Source: Bugulina stolonifera
Lineage: Eukaryota; Bryozoa; Gymnolaemata; Cheilostomatida; Bugulidae
DNA: 64,000 bases
NCBI GenBank assembly: GCA_935421135.1
Contig: OW285188.1
Coordinates: 1,137,001 to 1,201,000 of the forward strand
Reading direction: 5' to 3'
The position numbers were made by a program, and so were the translations under genes. The notes under the pieces are model-generated. The model had not been told where the DNA came from. It saw nothing but the letters and a program-made list of their open reading frames with translations, and ran no database searches. Below, in pieces: positions 32,101-38,900 of this stretch. Positions within the stretch are counted from its first letter, which is position 1. Every line of letters begins with the position of its first letter.

Positions 32101-33452
32101 CTGTGCCACCGGAGGACATGCACATGCATGACCACAGTACATGAACACAAGCCATCATTACAAGCGAGCGAAGCAAGCAACTAATGCAGTGAGACTTGTG
32201 TCGCAGACCAAGCACAAAGCGCTTGTATTAATTATTTATAATAATATGCAAACATAACGGCTAGAATTGGGTGACAATCATGGCTGCAACTAAGTCTAGA
32301 TTCCAGTGATGACATCGAATTATAAGGATTGAAAGAAGCATAACATGAATTCACGTGTTCACAACACCAGCCATTATCGGAAATGGGTGCACTAAGGGGC
32401 CAGGCGCAGTTTGACTTTTAAAACTGAATCGTACCGAACCGCTGTATTCAGTTCCGGTTTGCATTTTAAATTTTTTCCGCTGTTTGGAACCGAAAGAAAA
32501 AACTGAAAAGCTGAATGATACCGATTAACACAGTGCAGCAACCAGAACTCTTTTGGAGCTCAGAAAATTACTAAGAAAGGTAATCAGCTGTTCTTAGATA
32601 GCAGCTATTTTAATGAATTTTCCACCGTAATTACCCAAATTTTCACATTTGATTCTGAATGTCCACATGAGCTGCATTAAAAATCCGAAAGTGTCTAATA
32701 TATTGTGCATTTTCACCACCATTAAAACTGGAATTTATTTCCCCAGTGTGGAAAACAAAGCAATAATTGGTATGAACCAGAATCACACCCGACCCTTTCG
32801 ATCAGCAAGGTATATCCACCTGACTAAATCATTTCATCCACAATTTGTATATTTTATATTAAAGTATCATCTTATAGTTTTAACCATTAAAGAGCTGTTA
32901 TCCAGTCTGGTTCAAAATATGTTCTGGTGTTTGTAACCAATTTGTTTCAATACAATCACTGTACCTACATTGTAGTATTGTTAGTAGTAGCATGGGCAGC
33001 GCTACATACCCATGATGAGCCCTGGTCACTTACCATATGATATCATCCAGCAGAGCTAACGTATTTTTAAAAAATTTGAAATTAAAAAGCCACTGGGAAT
33101 CACTACACTGCGATAGCTCAGGGATCTCCCACCATAACAGGAGCTAAATGGCATAAATGTAATATTCAACATTGGCTTGATAGATTTGATTCCAAGCAAT
33201 ACACCTGCAATAGTTTCAACTTTAGGTCAGTTTCTAAATTTTGGCCATGACAGTTTGTGCATAAGTACCTCTGGTGGTGATCCACTTGGTAGATTTCTAG
33301 AAAACCCAATGAATATTGTTATACTTTCTATGTTATAGAACCAGATTGGAGAAATAGTGTCAAGGTCAAGTAGATGTATTGAAGATGATCAGATTACAGC
33401 AGTGCGCCAGGAGATCGATCAACTACATACCAAGCTCAGCACCAGTCAATAA
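1996..33452 (+). CDS. Kinesin-3 family protein, KIF28/KLP-6-like, 3' part of the gene (11 exons)
   Basis: The gene is read from 11 exons: 1996-2188, 4206-4393, 4532-4724, 4914-5062, 6996-7141, 7431-7574, 11327-11545, 12669-12737, 18883-19086, 19319-19399 and 33339-33452. All intron phases agree, giving about 565 residues and a stop. Order of regions: motor end and neck (ADRTKRIRNRAHVN), a coiled coil (to about residue 110), an FHA domain (about 115-230, with a GPGYCQRHASVKF core), then kinesin-3 C-terminal modules containing LGIAAIPLVAL and a C2-like FKIKVLQAINIPSNF segment, and a short terminal coil. Kinesin-3 motors carry vesicles along microtubules. The domain order and the DPWYEPPE segment favour KIF28/KLP-6 over KIF1, but that subfamily call is an inference. 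The ATPase domain is outside the window. Introns 8 and 10 are greatly expanded by transposons. Confidence 0.85.
3073..3378. mobile_element. hAT-type MITE, copy 1 (CAGGGGCGG family)
   Basis: The ends CAGGGGCGGCTATAGG and CCTATATCCGCCCCTG form a 16-bp TIR with one mismatch. A perfect 8-bp duplication GTACTTGA lies at 3065-3072 and 3379-3386. It is 306 bp long and closely matches the copy at 9313-9612. It lies in the kinesin intron between exons a and b. Confidence 0.95.
4206..4393 (+). CDS. Kinesin-3 exon b: coiled coil and start of FHA domain
   Basis: It follows TATCCAG and ends at GAAG|GTATAT. The charged helix (WADRLEREQDAKQKRIDELE) runs into VPYLWNLNEDSSL, the usual lead-in of the kinesin-3 FHA domain (P-L-NLNEDP in relatives). 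The phase joins both neighbours exactly. Confidence 0.88.
4532..4724 (+). CDS. Kinesin-3 exon c: FHA domain core
   Basis: It lies between TGTGTGTAG and AG|GTAATA. It encodes GKTKLIGNAK, then GPGYCQRHASVKF and INGKEIEEKKSLHHND. The R-H-A/C pattern and the final L-H-ND loop are standard FHA elements (phosphothreonine-binding fold). The strict GRSxxSDI form is changed, so phosphopeptide binding is not assured. Confidence 0.9.
4776..4895. repeat. Three-copy 37-bp tandem repeat in a short kinesin intron
   Basis: The unit ACCACAGTGATGGCTTTACA plus CGCACTGTATGTGT is repeated three times with a partial fourth. It fills most of the 189-bp intron between the two FHA exons. Confidence 0.9.
4914..5062 (+). 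CDS. Kinesin-3 exon d: end of FHA domain
   Basis: It follows TATATTTTAG. CFGDRAIFVVNDP is the characteristic last part of kinesin FHA domains, followed by a lysine-rich helix. The donor is taken as G|GTAGGT at 5063; a GT three bases earlier is a weaker alternative in the same frame. It ends in phase 1. Confidence 0.85.
5063..6995. other. Kinesin intron, mostly unassigned
   Basis: This is a 1.9-kb intron. No protein family is recognisable. A lysine-rich minus-strand ORF at 5617-5826 has no identifiable relative. A short AT-rich hairpin lies at 6600-6669. Confidence 0.6.
6600..6669. repeat. Short AT-rich inverted repeat (MITE-like hairpin)
   Basis: TTATCAGAATTAAAATTT at 6600 is mirrored by AAATTTTAATACTGATAA ending near 6667, with about 25 bp between the arms. 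No TSD was identified. Confidence 0.6.
6996..7141 (+). CDS. Kinesin-3 exon e: linker after FHA domain
   Basis: It lies between TTATTGCAG and GAG|GTGTGT. It encodes DDTLKYEVLSILPLVRDATA and then ISDELCKACKFEVVIVSAVA. The pattern of hydrophobic residues with L-EL---V-F matches the helical linker between FHA and the C-terminal modules of KIF28/KLP-6-type kinesins. It leaves in phase 0, as do all later exons. Confidence 0.82.
7431..7574 (+). CDS. Kinesin-3 exon f: conserved F-VK-TN...W-KFV module
   Basis: It starts after GCAATTTAG and ends at GAG|GTGCGG. IFIKMTNQITANRYMWTIEK followed by FVKRQGVMMDEYGRF aligns with the kinesin-3 segment V-V--N---G--W-W---KF--R---M-E-Y. Confidence 0.85.
7901..8622. 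mobile_element. hAT-type non-autonomous element, 722 bp
   Basis: The TIRs TAGAGGTGGAACGAGAC and GTCTCGTTCCACCTCTA are perfect. The 8-bp duplication CTGGTAGA lies at 7893-7900 and 8623-8630. Several internal TCTCGA motifs are repeated near both ends. There is no transposase ORF. Confidence 0.92.
9313..9612. mobile_element. hAT-type MITE, copy 2 (CAGGGGCGG family)
   Basis: It has the same ends and same orientation as the copy at 3073-3378, with scattered substitutions and small indels. The flanks ATTTAACC and ATTTAACT form an 8-bp duplication with one mismatch. Confidence 0.93.
9621..10529. other. Kinesin intron, nothing recognised
   Basis: Minus-strand ORFs of 84 and 100 codons here are AT-rich and low-complexity. 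They have no splice signals or family motifs that I can see. Confidence 0.5.
10530..10845. repeat. Imperfect inverted repeat with roughly 80-bp arms
   Basis: GTCAGTTAGAAACAGGA at 10562-10578 and GGAAAATACCCATT further right are mirrored at 10780-10840 (AATGGGTATTTTCTAAACGA and then TCCTGTTTTAACTGAC). The loop is about 170 bp. It looks like an old palindromic MITE; no TSD was found. Confidence 0.65.
11327..11545 (+). CDS. Kinesin-3 exon g: conserved DPWYEPPE / LGIAAIPL module
   Basis: It lies between TTCATTTAG and CTG|GTCAGA. LEDPWYEPPETECLLGIAAI begins the kinesin-3 module D-F---E---IG-A---L, and GSVEIQLIPCDGDG ends it. An acidic tail (EDYDYDIEESTEL) follows. The donor GTCAGA is poor, but the join to exon h keeps frame and similarity. 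Confidence 0.82.
11567..12480. repeat. Minisatellite (CATACTAGTATACTCGGTATATAG unit), split by a hAT element
   Basis: Roughly 28- to 30-bp units occupy 11567-11693 and continue at 12372-12480. The hAT element 11694-12363 is inserted inside one unit. Confidence 0.88.
11694..12363. mobile_element. hAT-type element with tRNA-like core, copy 1 (TAGGCCTGCAACGAT family)
   Basis: The ends TAGGCCTGCAACGAT and ATCGTTGCAGGCCTA (one base differs in register) are flanked by a perfect ATACATAC duplication (11686-11693, 12364-12371). The inside matches the copy at 55119-55869 in inverse orientation. Positions 11828-11890 resemble pol III A and B boxes (GGTGGCAGAGCGC and GGTTCGAATCTC). Confidence 0.93.
12669..12737 (+). 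CDS. Kinesin-3 exon h: C2-like strand
   Basis: This small 23-codon exon lies between GGTTTAG and CAG|GTAACT. It encodes IGRNLFFKIKVLQAINIPSN then FTQ, matching the G--F-F-V-V--A-G-P--F-D segment of kinesin-3 tails. It is phase 0 on both sides. Confidence 0.85.
12738..13399. other. Start of the large kinesin intron 8, nothing recognised
   Basis: No gene is visible. TTTATTGGATCAATTTAA at about 13321 recurs at about 18503, on the far side of the retrotransposon cluster. This could be LTR remnant or target duplication, but I cannot tell which. Confidence 0.4.
14094..15400 (-). pseudogene. Ty3/gypsy integrase relic
   Basis: Reading from 15324 downwards there is an H2C2-type zinc-binding region (IHDGHQGEEKRK, later HEACAKNRK), then ADLFQYEGANLNVVVDCYSR carrying the first catalytic aspartate. 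A frame change near 14855 leads to LRTDNGPCCS (second aspartate) and YPQSNRAAERAVQ (catalytic glutamate) in 14850-14557. A last frame (14702-14094) holds the C-terminal tail with a GDEVWVKTSN motif. The triad residues survive but in different frames, so it is inactive as read. Confidence 0.82.
15405..17155 (-). pseudogene. 5'-truncated LINE (non-LTR reverse transcriptase) inserted in the gypsy relic
   Basis: On the minus strand it has a helical N-terminal part (17150-16875), RT fingers (LKGKRVEGVDGIPGEFIKAL; 16800-16423), a frame break, RT palm (FVDFEKVFDRVNW, GIRQGCLVSP; 16344-15796) and a C-terminal tail (WVGHVLRHKGLVED, 15687-15475). The active-site box reads FANDQA where relatives have FADDQA, so a catalytic aspartate is replaced by asparagine. 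There is no long poly-A tail. A RTE/Proto-like clade is possible but not proven. Confidence 0.85.
17160..17760 (-). pseudogene. Ty3/gypsy RT C-terminus and RNase H relic
   Basis: 17747-17450 reads as the RT thumb/connection region (KSFLGMVEYLGRFSDRLSEL, then LRELLKKRNIFVWEKAQQKAF). 17360 downwards gives the RNase H segment DTEGRYAQIKKEALPLVWAC. Translation then runs directly into LINE sequence near residue LRMMR, marking the insertion point. Confidence 0.8.
17888..18470 (-). pseudogene. Second LINE fragment (L2/CR1/jockey-type C-terminal tail)
   Basis: VYELIQNSAIRFIANLKGR and SFLPRTIREVR (18220-17888) match the conserved tail of L2/CR1-like LINE ORF2. Upstream (to about 18470), VKCLGVTIQSDLKFNQHI and KKCTKSRKILGGIKHLM continue it in other frames. 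At least two frameshifts are visible. Confidence 0.78.
18471..18882. other. Kinesin intron, nothing recognised
   Basis: AT-rich sequence before exon i. No motif was identified beyond the TTTATTGGATCAATTTAA repeat noted at 13.3 kb. Confidence 0.4.
18883..19086 (+). CDS. Kinesin-3 exon i: C2-like module with IWGYQD motif
   Basis: It lies between TTGTTGGCAG and TTG|GTAAGC. TWCRFRFFSSSQLYECEP begins it and YVLNQDLSIEIWGYQDVK ends it. This equals the F-Q-Y-F--E and L---L-IE-WG-Q pattern of kinesin-3 tails. It is in phase 0 with both neighbours. Confidence 0.88.
19319..19399 (+). CDS. Kinesin-3 exon j: short helical exon
   Basis: It lies between ATCTTTAG and CTA|GTAAGT. It encodes 27 residues including KYDMIEAYRTENRLLRQCL, an amphipathic helix. 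It is in frame with exons i and k. Confidence 0.8.
20590..21898. mobile_element. TIR element (CAAGGGCGTAG end) with GC-rich insert, 1.3 kb
   Basis: The left end CAAGGGCGTAGCTTTTGAAA and the right end GAAAATTACACCCCTG are imperfect inverted repeats. TGTTA flanks both sides (20585-20589, 21899-21903). The type resembles the common CAGGGGCGTAGC hAT-related termini. An unusually GC-rich block lies at 20640-20730. No transposase ORF. Confidence 0.75.
22370..22954 (-). pseudogene. Ty3/gypsy C: out-of-frame pol C-terminal tail
   Basis: 22849-22540 reads VGPYEVVEAYNNHTYKIERQ and ends in a proline/arginine-rich tail, as in the GPY/F module after gypsy integrase. It is displaced by frame changes from the integrase core; the TAG near 22955 and another stop separate them. 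Confidence 0.75.
22955..27112 (-). pseudogene. Ty3/gypsy C pol (protease, RT, RNase H, integrase) with two in-frame stops
   Basis: It is open from 27112 to 23561. It contains the protease (FLVDTGCTTSLLS), RT (CIDYRRLNAVTEQDAYPLPR and the YLDDIIV catalytic box), RNase H (DTDASGVGVGAVLSQ) and the integrase zinc region (HAMTHSGVNQT and CEVCQASKHG). A TGA at 23558-23560 and a TAG at 23366-23368 interrupt the same frame. Beyond them lie the integrase core aspartates (AVDLVGPLPE, TDQGAQFESQ) and glutamate (YHPEANGMVEHNN). The RT and RNase H sites look intact. PALKVAG-type peptides recur in the linkers. As read, integration-competent protein needs read-through of two stops. Confidence 0.88.
27001..27885 (-). 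CDS. Ty3/gypsy C Gag
   Basis: 294 codons begin MANRRARSADRGGDRL. The middle part (VEYFITRFDEVTEANEWGPA, then LREALKESAQDC) matches the retrotransposon gag capsid family. One zinc knuckle, CWGCGKEGHLRRDCP, lies near residue 255. The ORF ends in TAG at 27003-27001, 19 bases after a GGGAAAC heptamer. It overlaps pol by 112 bases in the -1 relation. Confidence 0.88.
   Translation of the reverse strand: MANRRARSADRGGDRLADVLERILAEPRHPAPVHQFKAPQFERKGDVEYFITRFDEVTEANEWGPAAALLHLREALKESAQDCGRAANVQAVYTALRAQFGLSPREARTRLSTLRKGYGTPLQEHAMEVERLVSVAYEELPDGHQAGLALDTFCSTLGHAALQRHLLAVPTPTLGDAVKAGNEFLQVRTSYEKGSGAVVRRVDDEEDGEEGVSGATGKVLTTLMETMQKLVEKVELLQARPVAQAPMRRKEVPVQKAGCWGCGKEGHLRRDCPTNTWSKPQEASAQGNGRSPQQ
27010..27028 (-). 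promoter_or_regulatory. Predicted -1 ribosomal frameshift site between gag and pol
   Basis: In the gag frame the minus strand reads CAG GGA AAC, giving G GGA AAC, a classical X XXY YYZ slippery heptamer (27028-27022). A strong hairpin CGGGC-GGA-GCCCG overlaps and follows it (27022-27010). After a -1 slip the next codon is CGG in the pol frame. The spacing to the hairpin is shorter than the usual 5-9 bases, so another structure further down may matter. Confidence 0.7.
28154..28168 (-). promoter_or_regulatory. Primer binding site of gypsy C, tRNA-Leu type
   Basis: The minus strand reads TGGTGGCAGCGGTGG just downstream of the LTR end. This is complementary to the 3' end of animal tRNA-Leu(AAG/UAG), ...CCACCGCTGCCACCA. 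One base separates it from the LTR terminal CA. Confidence 0.75.
28170..28900 (-). repeat. 5' LTR of gypsy C (right limit uncertain)
   Basis: It starts on the map as TGTAAAG, so in element sense it ends CTTTACA. It contains two copies of the hairpin motif, a TATA-like stretch near 28520 and a minus-strand AATAAA (28484-28479). The far boundary is not defined, because no second LTR was found for comparison. Confidence 0.55.
28901..29757. other. Right flank inside the pogo-like element, nothing recognised
   Basis: AT-rich sequence with several ACATGTA motifs. No ORF or family was identified. Confidence 0.4.
29880..32400. repeat. Compound locus of GC-rich modules in large inverted repeats
   Basis: Arm 1 (about 30195-30890) is the reverse complement of arm 2 (about 30975-31630). 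A third partial copy (about 31627-32228) follows in arm 2 orientation. Each arm holds two related roughly 190-bp GC-rich modules (GCCTAAGGCTAGGGACCCAC type) and a tip with CACTTCGTGCTTGGTCTGCG. AT-rich flanks (TCATCACTGGGTGACAATGA type) recur at 29.9, 30.1 and 32.25 kb. No coding potential. Confidence 0.75.
30828..30880. repeat. 14-bp tandem repeat (GTAAACCGTAGACC)
   Basis: About four near-perfect units lie inside arm 1 of the GC-rich inverted repeat. The opposite arms carry only one or two degenerate units. Confidence 0.9.
32550..33338. other. End of the last kinesin intron, nothing recognised
   Basis: A 95-codon plus-strand ORF at 32649-32936 has no recognisable motif. Otherwise AT-rich. 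Confidence 0.4.
33339..33452 (+). CDS. Kinesin-3 exon k: terminal coiled coil and stop
   Basis: After TATGTTATAG it reads NQIGEIVSRSSRCIEDDQIT and then AVRQEIDQLHTKLSTSQ with TAA at 33450-33452. The heptad-like end and phase 0 join fit exon j, although about 14 kb of transposon-rich intron separates them. There is no AATAAA before the hAT element that begins 36 bp later. Confidence 0.75.
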   Translation, partial: NQIGEIVSRSSRCIEDDQITAVRQEIDQLHTKLSTSQ

Positions 33453-33487
33453 CTATATGATCTATTGCACAAAATCATAATCTCAAC

Positions 33488-35269
33488 CAGTGCTTTTTTA
33501 TAGGGGGCTCTCTGGGCTCCCGGGAGCCCCCTCAAAAAATCATGGTTTGTTGAGGGGGCTCCCGGGAGCCCCCTCAACAAATTGCCATTTTAAAAGTAAA
33601 AGTGTAAAAAGTAACCATAGCCAGACATCATGCATGATGCATCCTATTAGAAACATACATGTTACCTGGTAGGCTACATGTATATCAATATTCCATGATA
33701 AACCCCAATGTTGGCTCATGATTCCAGAATATATAACATACATGTATGTATTGTAGTGAGCAGCCAGCTAAGGAGAATAGCTAACCTTGCGTGTATTACT
33801 AAACTGGATGTGCTTTAAAGTGCCGACCCATTAGTGAATGATATATTATATACCTACATATATATATGTTTTTACCATTCCTCTCTCCCCTCGACTTGTC
33901 ATATAGGACTGAGTGCTGTACCTTGGCACTCAGGTGCCCACAGTTATGTCCTAGTCATCCTTCCCACCACTCCGTAAAAGTACATGGGTGTTATAAGGAC
34001 CGATTGACAGCTATTTTGACGTAATTGAAGTATAAACCTATTTATATTATTTTTCCTTGAGCTAATATGATTTATTATGGTTTTTAATAACATTTATTTG
34101 TGCATCCATGATTATGACTTGTATACTTTGGTATGGGACCAACCCCTGGTCGCCCCCCCCCCCAAGACCCCTGGTAGCTTTCCCGCCGAAAGTGAGTTTA
34201 CTATATAAATGAGTGCATTTTGCTGCAGTGGTCAGTTGTTCCTTGGACTGCAAAGACACTTCCATATACTTTGTGGTGCTTTTAACTAAGAATCTATCAG
34301 CCTAGGTTCTTGACGAAGCCATTAGCCAGAGCAACTAGTATAGGGTCGTACCCTTAAGGTTATCTATACAAGACAGAACACTTGGACCTACGGGTAATAA
34401 TAATAAGCAGCAAGTACCTCATCTATCACTTAGTGCATGAAAAGTGGAGGGCAGACAGACCACTTTCGGTCCTTCCTACATGACTACAAGTGTCCGCAAA
34501 AACTTGACAATATAACATCTCAATGACAGCAAAAAACCAAAAAGAGCTGCTAGATGAAGCATTTAGCATGAAAGAGGAGGTTATTGAGATTGGTGGCACT
34601 TAGCTTGAGAACTACAGAAGCTGTACGGAACTCTTTCAATAGCCTCTCTTCGTAGAGACACTATAGGCTCTAACTCATTTATACATTTGGTCCTCCACTG
34701 GAGTTATTTGTCCCCAGACCCTATGTTATGTTATGCTATGACTTGGTGGAGGAAAGGGAGGTGCAGTGCAATCAATAAAAATGCCAAATGCCAAACAGCA
34801 CAACAGGGATGAGCAATGTCCTATTGTCTGGGAAATCTTAGCAAAATATCTCCCATCACTGATACATGTATATATAGGATGATTTGTATGCAAGGAATTT
34901 GTCTTTTGAGCAATCAGATACTTGTTTGACATCCATTAAAACACCAGTTCCTCACCAGGATTGAGCCCGGCGCCTCTACAGCATCTAATCGCCTAGCACA
35001 GTGAGCGAACCCTACTACCGCTACACCAGCTAAGCAACCTTAAAAAAGGAAGCTTTGCCAGGGAGCAGTAGATATGCCCTGAGCTAACTGCACACAAAGC
35101 ACCCCTCATATTACGGCCACCTTGCTATATATTCCGCAAAACATTTCACCATCAGTTCTATAATAATGTCAAGCGGATGCAGTAGGAGTGCTATGTAGCA
35201 TGTGTGAAGGTGAGGGGACCTGAAATATGTAGGGAGCCCCCTCAACTGATCTTACAAAAAAAAGCACTG
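33488..35269. mobile_element. hAT-type element, 1.8 kb, between the convergent genes
   Basis: The left end CAGTGCTTTTTTATAGGGGG and the right end AAAAAAAGCACTG form the TIR. A perfect 8-bp duplication ATCTCAAC lies at 33480-33487 and 35270-35277. A self-complementary GGGGGCTCCCGGGAGCCCCC lies near the left end (33553-33572). There is no transposase ORF. It contains a tRNA-like palindromic element at about 34870-35140. Confidence 0.93.
34870..35140. mobile_element. Palindromic element with tRNA-like core, copy a
   Basis: It shares GTGCTAGGCGATTAGATGC on the minus strand and the GAGCAATCAGAxACTTGTTT segment with copies near 50.8, 51.6, 54.7 and 62.3 kb. Minus-strand A-box-like TAGCTGGTGTAGCGG and B-box-like GGGCTCAATCC are visible. 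It is nested inside the hAT element 33488-35269. Confidence 0.75.
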
Positions 35270-35475
35270 ATCTCAACTGATATGTGAACTCCGTCCAGTA
35301 GCAATAGGTTTATTTGTCTAGCATTAATTTCCATATTCACAAACAATCTCTGCATGACTCTGTGGCAGTGTTGAAGTGTGGTTATACGGGAGTATACGTA
35401 CCCACCTCAATTTTACGGGTTATACGGTGTACCCTCATTTTAATAGCTAGTTTTCCCCCTACAGTCACCATGGAC

Positions 35476-35545
35476 CTGATAGTGTAGTGGCAGAGTGCAT
35501 GACTATCATTCATAGGGTCTCGGGTTGAATCTCACCAGAGCATCA
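35476..35545 (+). repeat. tRNA-like SINE fragment
   Basis: TAGTGTAGTGGCAGAGTGC (A-box-like) and GGTCTCGGGTTGAATCTC (B-box-like) lie 40 bp apart. The spacing fits a pol III promoter, but the whole does not fold as a functional tRNA by eye. Confidence 0.6.
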
Positions 35546-35743
35546 TTTTTTTCATTTTAGTAATTCACTAATTTCTTAGCTACTATAAGATCAAGTGGAT
35601 AGCTATCAATAATGATCTGTAAGATGAGGATAGCTATCAATAATGACATGTAAAATTGCATTAGCCATGTAGGCCTACCCACCTCATTTTTCCCACTTCG
35701 AACATATTTAGTTTTTTTCAGTTATTCTTTTGCTATAATTAGT

Positions 35744-35749
35744 TTTATT
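35744..35749 (-). terminator. Probable HIRA polyadenylation signal
   Basis: The minus strand reads AATAAA about 97 bases after the HIRA stop codon. No better signal is nearer. Confidence 0.55.
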
Positions 35750-35845
35750 ATTCACTCAATTTCAATAGAAAAGGTGAGAAGGGAGAGGACATACGACATT
35801 TAGTCTAATACAGTATCATACATGTGAACCTAGCAATAGCTGTGT

Positions 35846-35968
35846 TCACCCAGCATCCAACTCCATCGCATCCAGTAGATCACTATATTCGGTGTAGAGC
35901 CTTTGCAACTTGAGGTTGAAGCCAATTATCGGCAGAATGTCTCTGAGTAGCTCTACTCTGTCTAAGTT
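35846..35968 (-). CDS. HIRA: HIRA exon 21 (last)
   Basis: After ATTTACAG it encodes NLDRVELLRDILPIIGFNLK, LQRLYTEYSDLLDAM and a short tail. The stop TGA is at 35848-35846. It matches the C-terminal ELL-ELLPVIG-NL-FQRLFTE helix of animal HIRA. Confidence 0.93.
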   Translation of the reverse strand, partial: NLDRVELLRDILPIIGFNLKLQRLYTEYSDLLDAMELDAG

Positions 35969-38900
35969 CTGTAAATTGAACAGTAGGCACAAAGGAAAGT
36001 TGCTAGAACCATTAATTATTGTTAGAATGCATTAATGAAATATTTCTACTAGCAGCAAGAGATCCAATTCCACATCTGCAGTAGTATATGTAATATCTCA
36101 AGTGTCTGTTCACTTGACTAGGGGTTAGATACTGCAGTACCTCCAATTCAAACTCTAGTCAGGAACAGGTCCATTCTATAGATGTGAAACCTAGTCAGGA
36201 ACGAAAACCAGTCCCTGGCTGCTCATAAATAAATGTGCATGCAAGGAAAACATAACACAATACATCTATTTTAGACTAAGTTCATGGCCAATATTATAAA
36301 ATATGACCATGATCATAATGTTGGCAGAAAATTTAGTACTGTCAGCTAGGGCTACTAGGCAGCAGTTTATTAATATCTTAAAGCATACCATAAGCTGCAG
36401 TTGTGATGTGCTGGGGAGTTGTCTTTTCATAGATTTATATACAGATTGGGTGCATTGAGAACATAACTCTCTTAACATAAGCTCTTTGTCTAAAAACAAG
36501 ACATTAAGCGATTAACTTGTCTAATAACAACATTACAGATGCACAATGTGTATGTAGGATATTATAGTAACATCTGTAAGTCACCAGTGTCTGAAAACAA
36601 ATATTTCTTTAAATAATCTCATAGATAAAAAGTACTAGACTAACCAATGCAATGTGGGAAAGCACTAGACTATCTAATGCACTGTGGGAAAGCATTACAC
36701 TAAGTAATGCACTGTGGGAAAGCATTACACTAAGTAATGCACTGTGGGAAAGCACTAGACTATCTAATGCACTATGGCAAAGCATTACACTAAGTAATGC
36801 ACTGTGGGAAAGTACTAGACTATCTAATGCACTGTGGGAAAGCACTAGACTATCTAATGCACTGTGGGAAAGCATTACACTAAGTAATGCTCTGTGGGAA
36901 AGTACTAGACTATCTAATGCACTGTGGGAAAGCACTAGACTATCTAATGCACTGTGGGAAAGTACTAGACTAACTAATGCCCTGTGGAAAATGTTGAGGC
37001 CATGGTCTAGACCCTACATTTAATTCTTTAAAATCGCAGGGAGGGATGACCTATCTGTGTAGATTTCGGACCAAGCTCTTGGCTGTTTACAAATGCATTG
37101 TATGATTTGTTTCCAAGACAAATAATACAATTCATAGTCTTACCATTCTTTGCTAGATATCTGACGTAAGCCATGAGCCAAGTCCTAAACTCCGAAGGAC
37201 TGTTCAATGCTCTACATAACGCCATCTGCTGCTGGATATGAGTGAATGTGCATCGATCGTGTACACCTGCATCTGCTTTGGGCATTGAGTGTGCAGTAAT
37301 GTTGAAGCTATAACGTATACTGTAACTGTATAAGTATCAGATGCACATTCTACACTACACAGTCTACACTAAACAGTATACACTACACAGTATACACTAA
37401 ACAGTATACACTACACAGTCTACACTAAACAGTACACACTACACAGTATACACTACACAGTATACACTACAGAGTATACACTAAACAGTATACACTACAC
37501 AGTCTACACTAAACAGTACACACTACACAGTATACACTACACAGTCTACACTACACAGTATACACTACACAGTATACACTACACCGTACACACTACACAG
37601 TCTACACTACACAGTCTACACTACACAGTACACACTACACAGTCTATACTACACAGTATACACTACACAGTCTATACTACACAGTATACACTACACTGTA
37701 CTCACTACACAGTACACACTACACGGTATACACTATATGGTATATACTACACAGTGCACAATATACAGTATACAATATACAGTGCCAACATACACTACAC
37801 AGTATACACCAGGGATGCCCCGTGTCCCTTCATCACCTCTCAAACTTTTACATGCAAATATGTCTTTTTGTGGCTGAGCAGTGAAAGCAATTACACTCCT
37901 CAAGTTACAGTAAAAAATACATCACAAAGTTGAAAAATTCCCACATTCAGAAATCCTAAAATATTTGTTACAGCTGGCATAAGTAGATTTCTGTCAATGA
38001 TTTAAAACCTGCAGAAGATTAATGGCCTGAGAGTTTGTTCAGCCACCTGAACTATCAGACAAGACTGGCTGACCAACATACCAGGCAGCTACTAACAGAG
38101 ACATAGACTTTATGATGATACAAGAGAAAGGACAATTCCATGTCACCCACTAATAATTGTGTTCACACATGAATCATGTAACATGAATAGAGAAGATTCA
38201 ATACAATTTTCATTAAATTTGCTGACAAATTTTCCTTTAATCTTAGGGGCCAAATCAGACTAGCGAATATTTTCACTGCATTCCCACCACTTTTTGCCAG
38301 CGTGACGACTTTTTTCCCACAGAACAACACACACTAGCGATGTTTCCTCCATGAACACAATTTCTAGTCTGAGCTTGTGTGCCAACGCAGGCAATTTTTT
38401 TATTTGGCACAGTTGGTGGCATACATACACACAAACCGAGAAGTTTTGAGTTCAAACCCCCAGCTGTGTCATTTCTGGCAAAGGCATTCAGCAAGCCTTT
38501 CACCCTAGCTGCGCCTGTTCGGATCAGGGCGTATAAATAATACAGGAGGTCCCGTGTAGTGTCTACAATACATCAAAGACACGCACGTTAAAGATCTACC
38601 TCTGCCCTGATTCGCAAAGAGAAGCCAGATTCTGGCGGGGTATGTGACCACATTGGAGTGGCAGGTTGATGTAGTGGTCACTGACCATGCACTCCTGTTG
38701 TGGAAGGTGAGCTCTTCCACTCAGAGCCCAGCTCCTGTCGCTCATACAAGTTTCGAACTTCTGAGGTCCGTTAAATAGGATGGCCAAGTGGCTCGACAGT
38801 AACAAAAAAAATGTCCCTTTCGAGCACATCACACTCTAACAGCGATTCAATTTTGAATCTTTTATCACAGACGAAAGTGCGGAATGGAGTCGGTAAAAAC

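Noticed and set aside
36609..37023. Overlapping ORFs of 108 and 123 codons on opposite strands
   Set aside because: Both are translations of the 30-bp minisatellite, whose unit length is a multiple of three.
37340..37809. Possible CRISPR-like array
   Set aside because: The repeats are contiguous short tandem units without unique spacers, in a eukaryotic intron.
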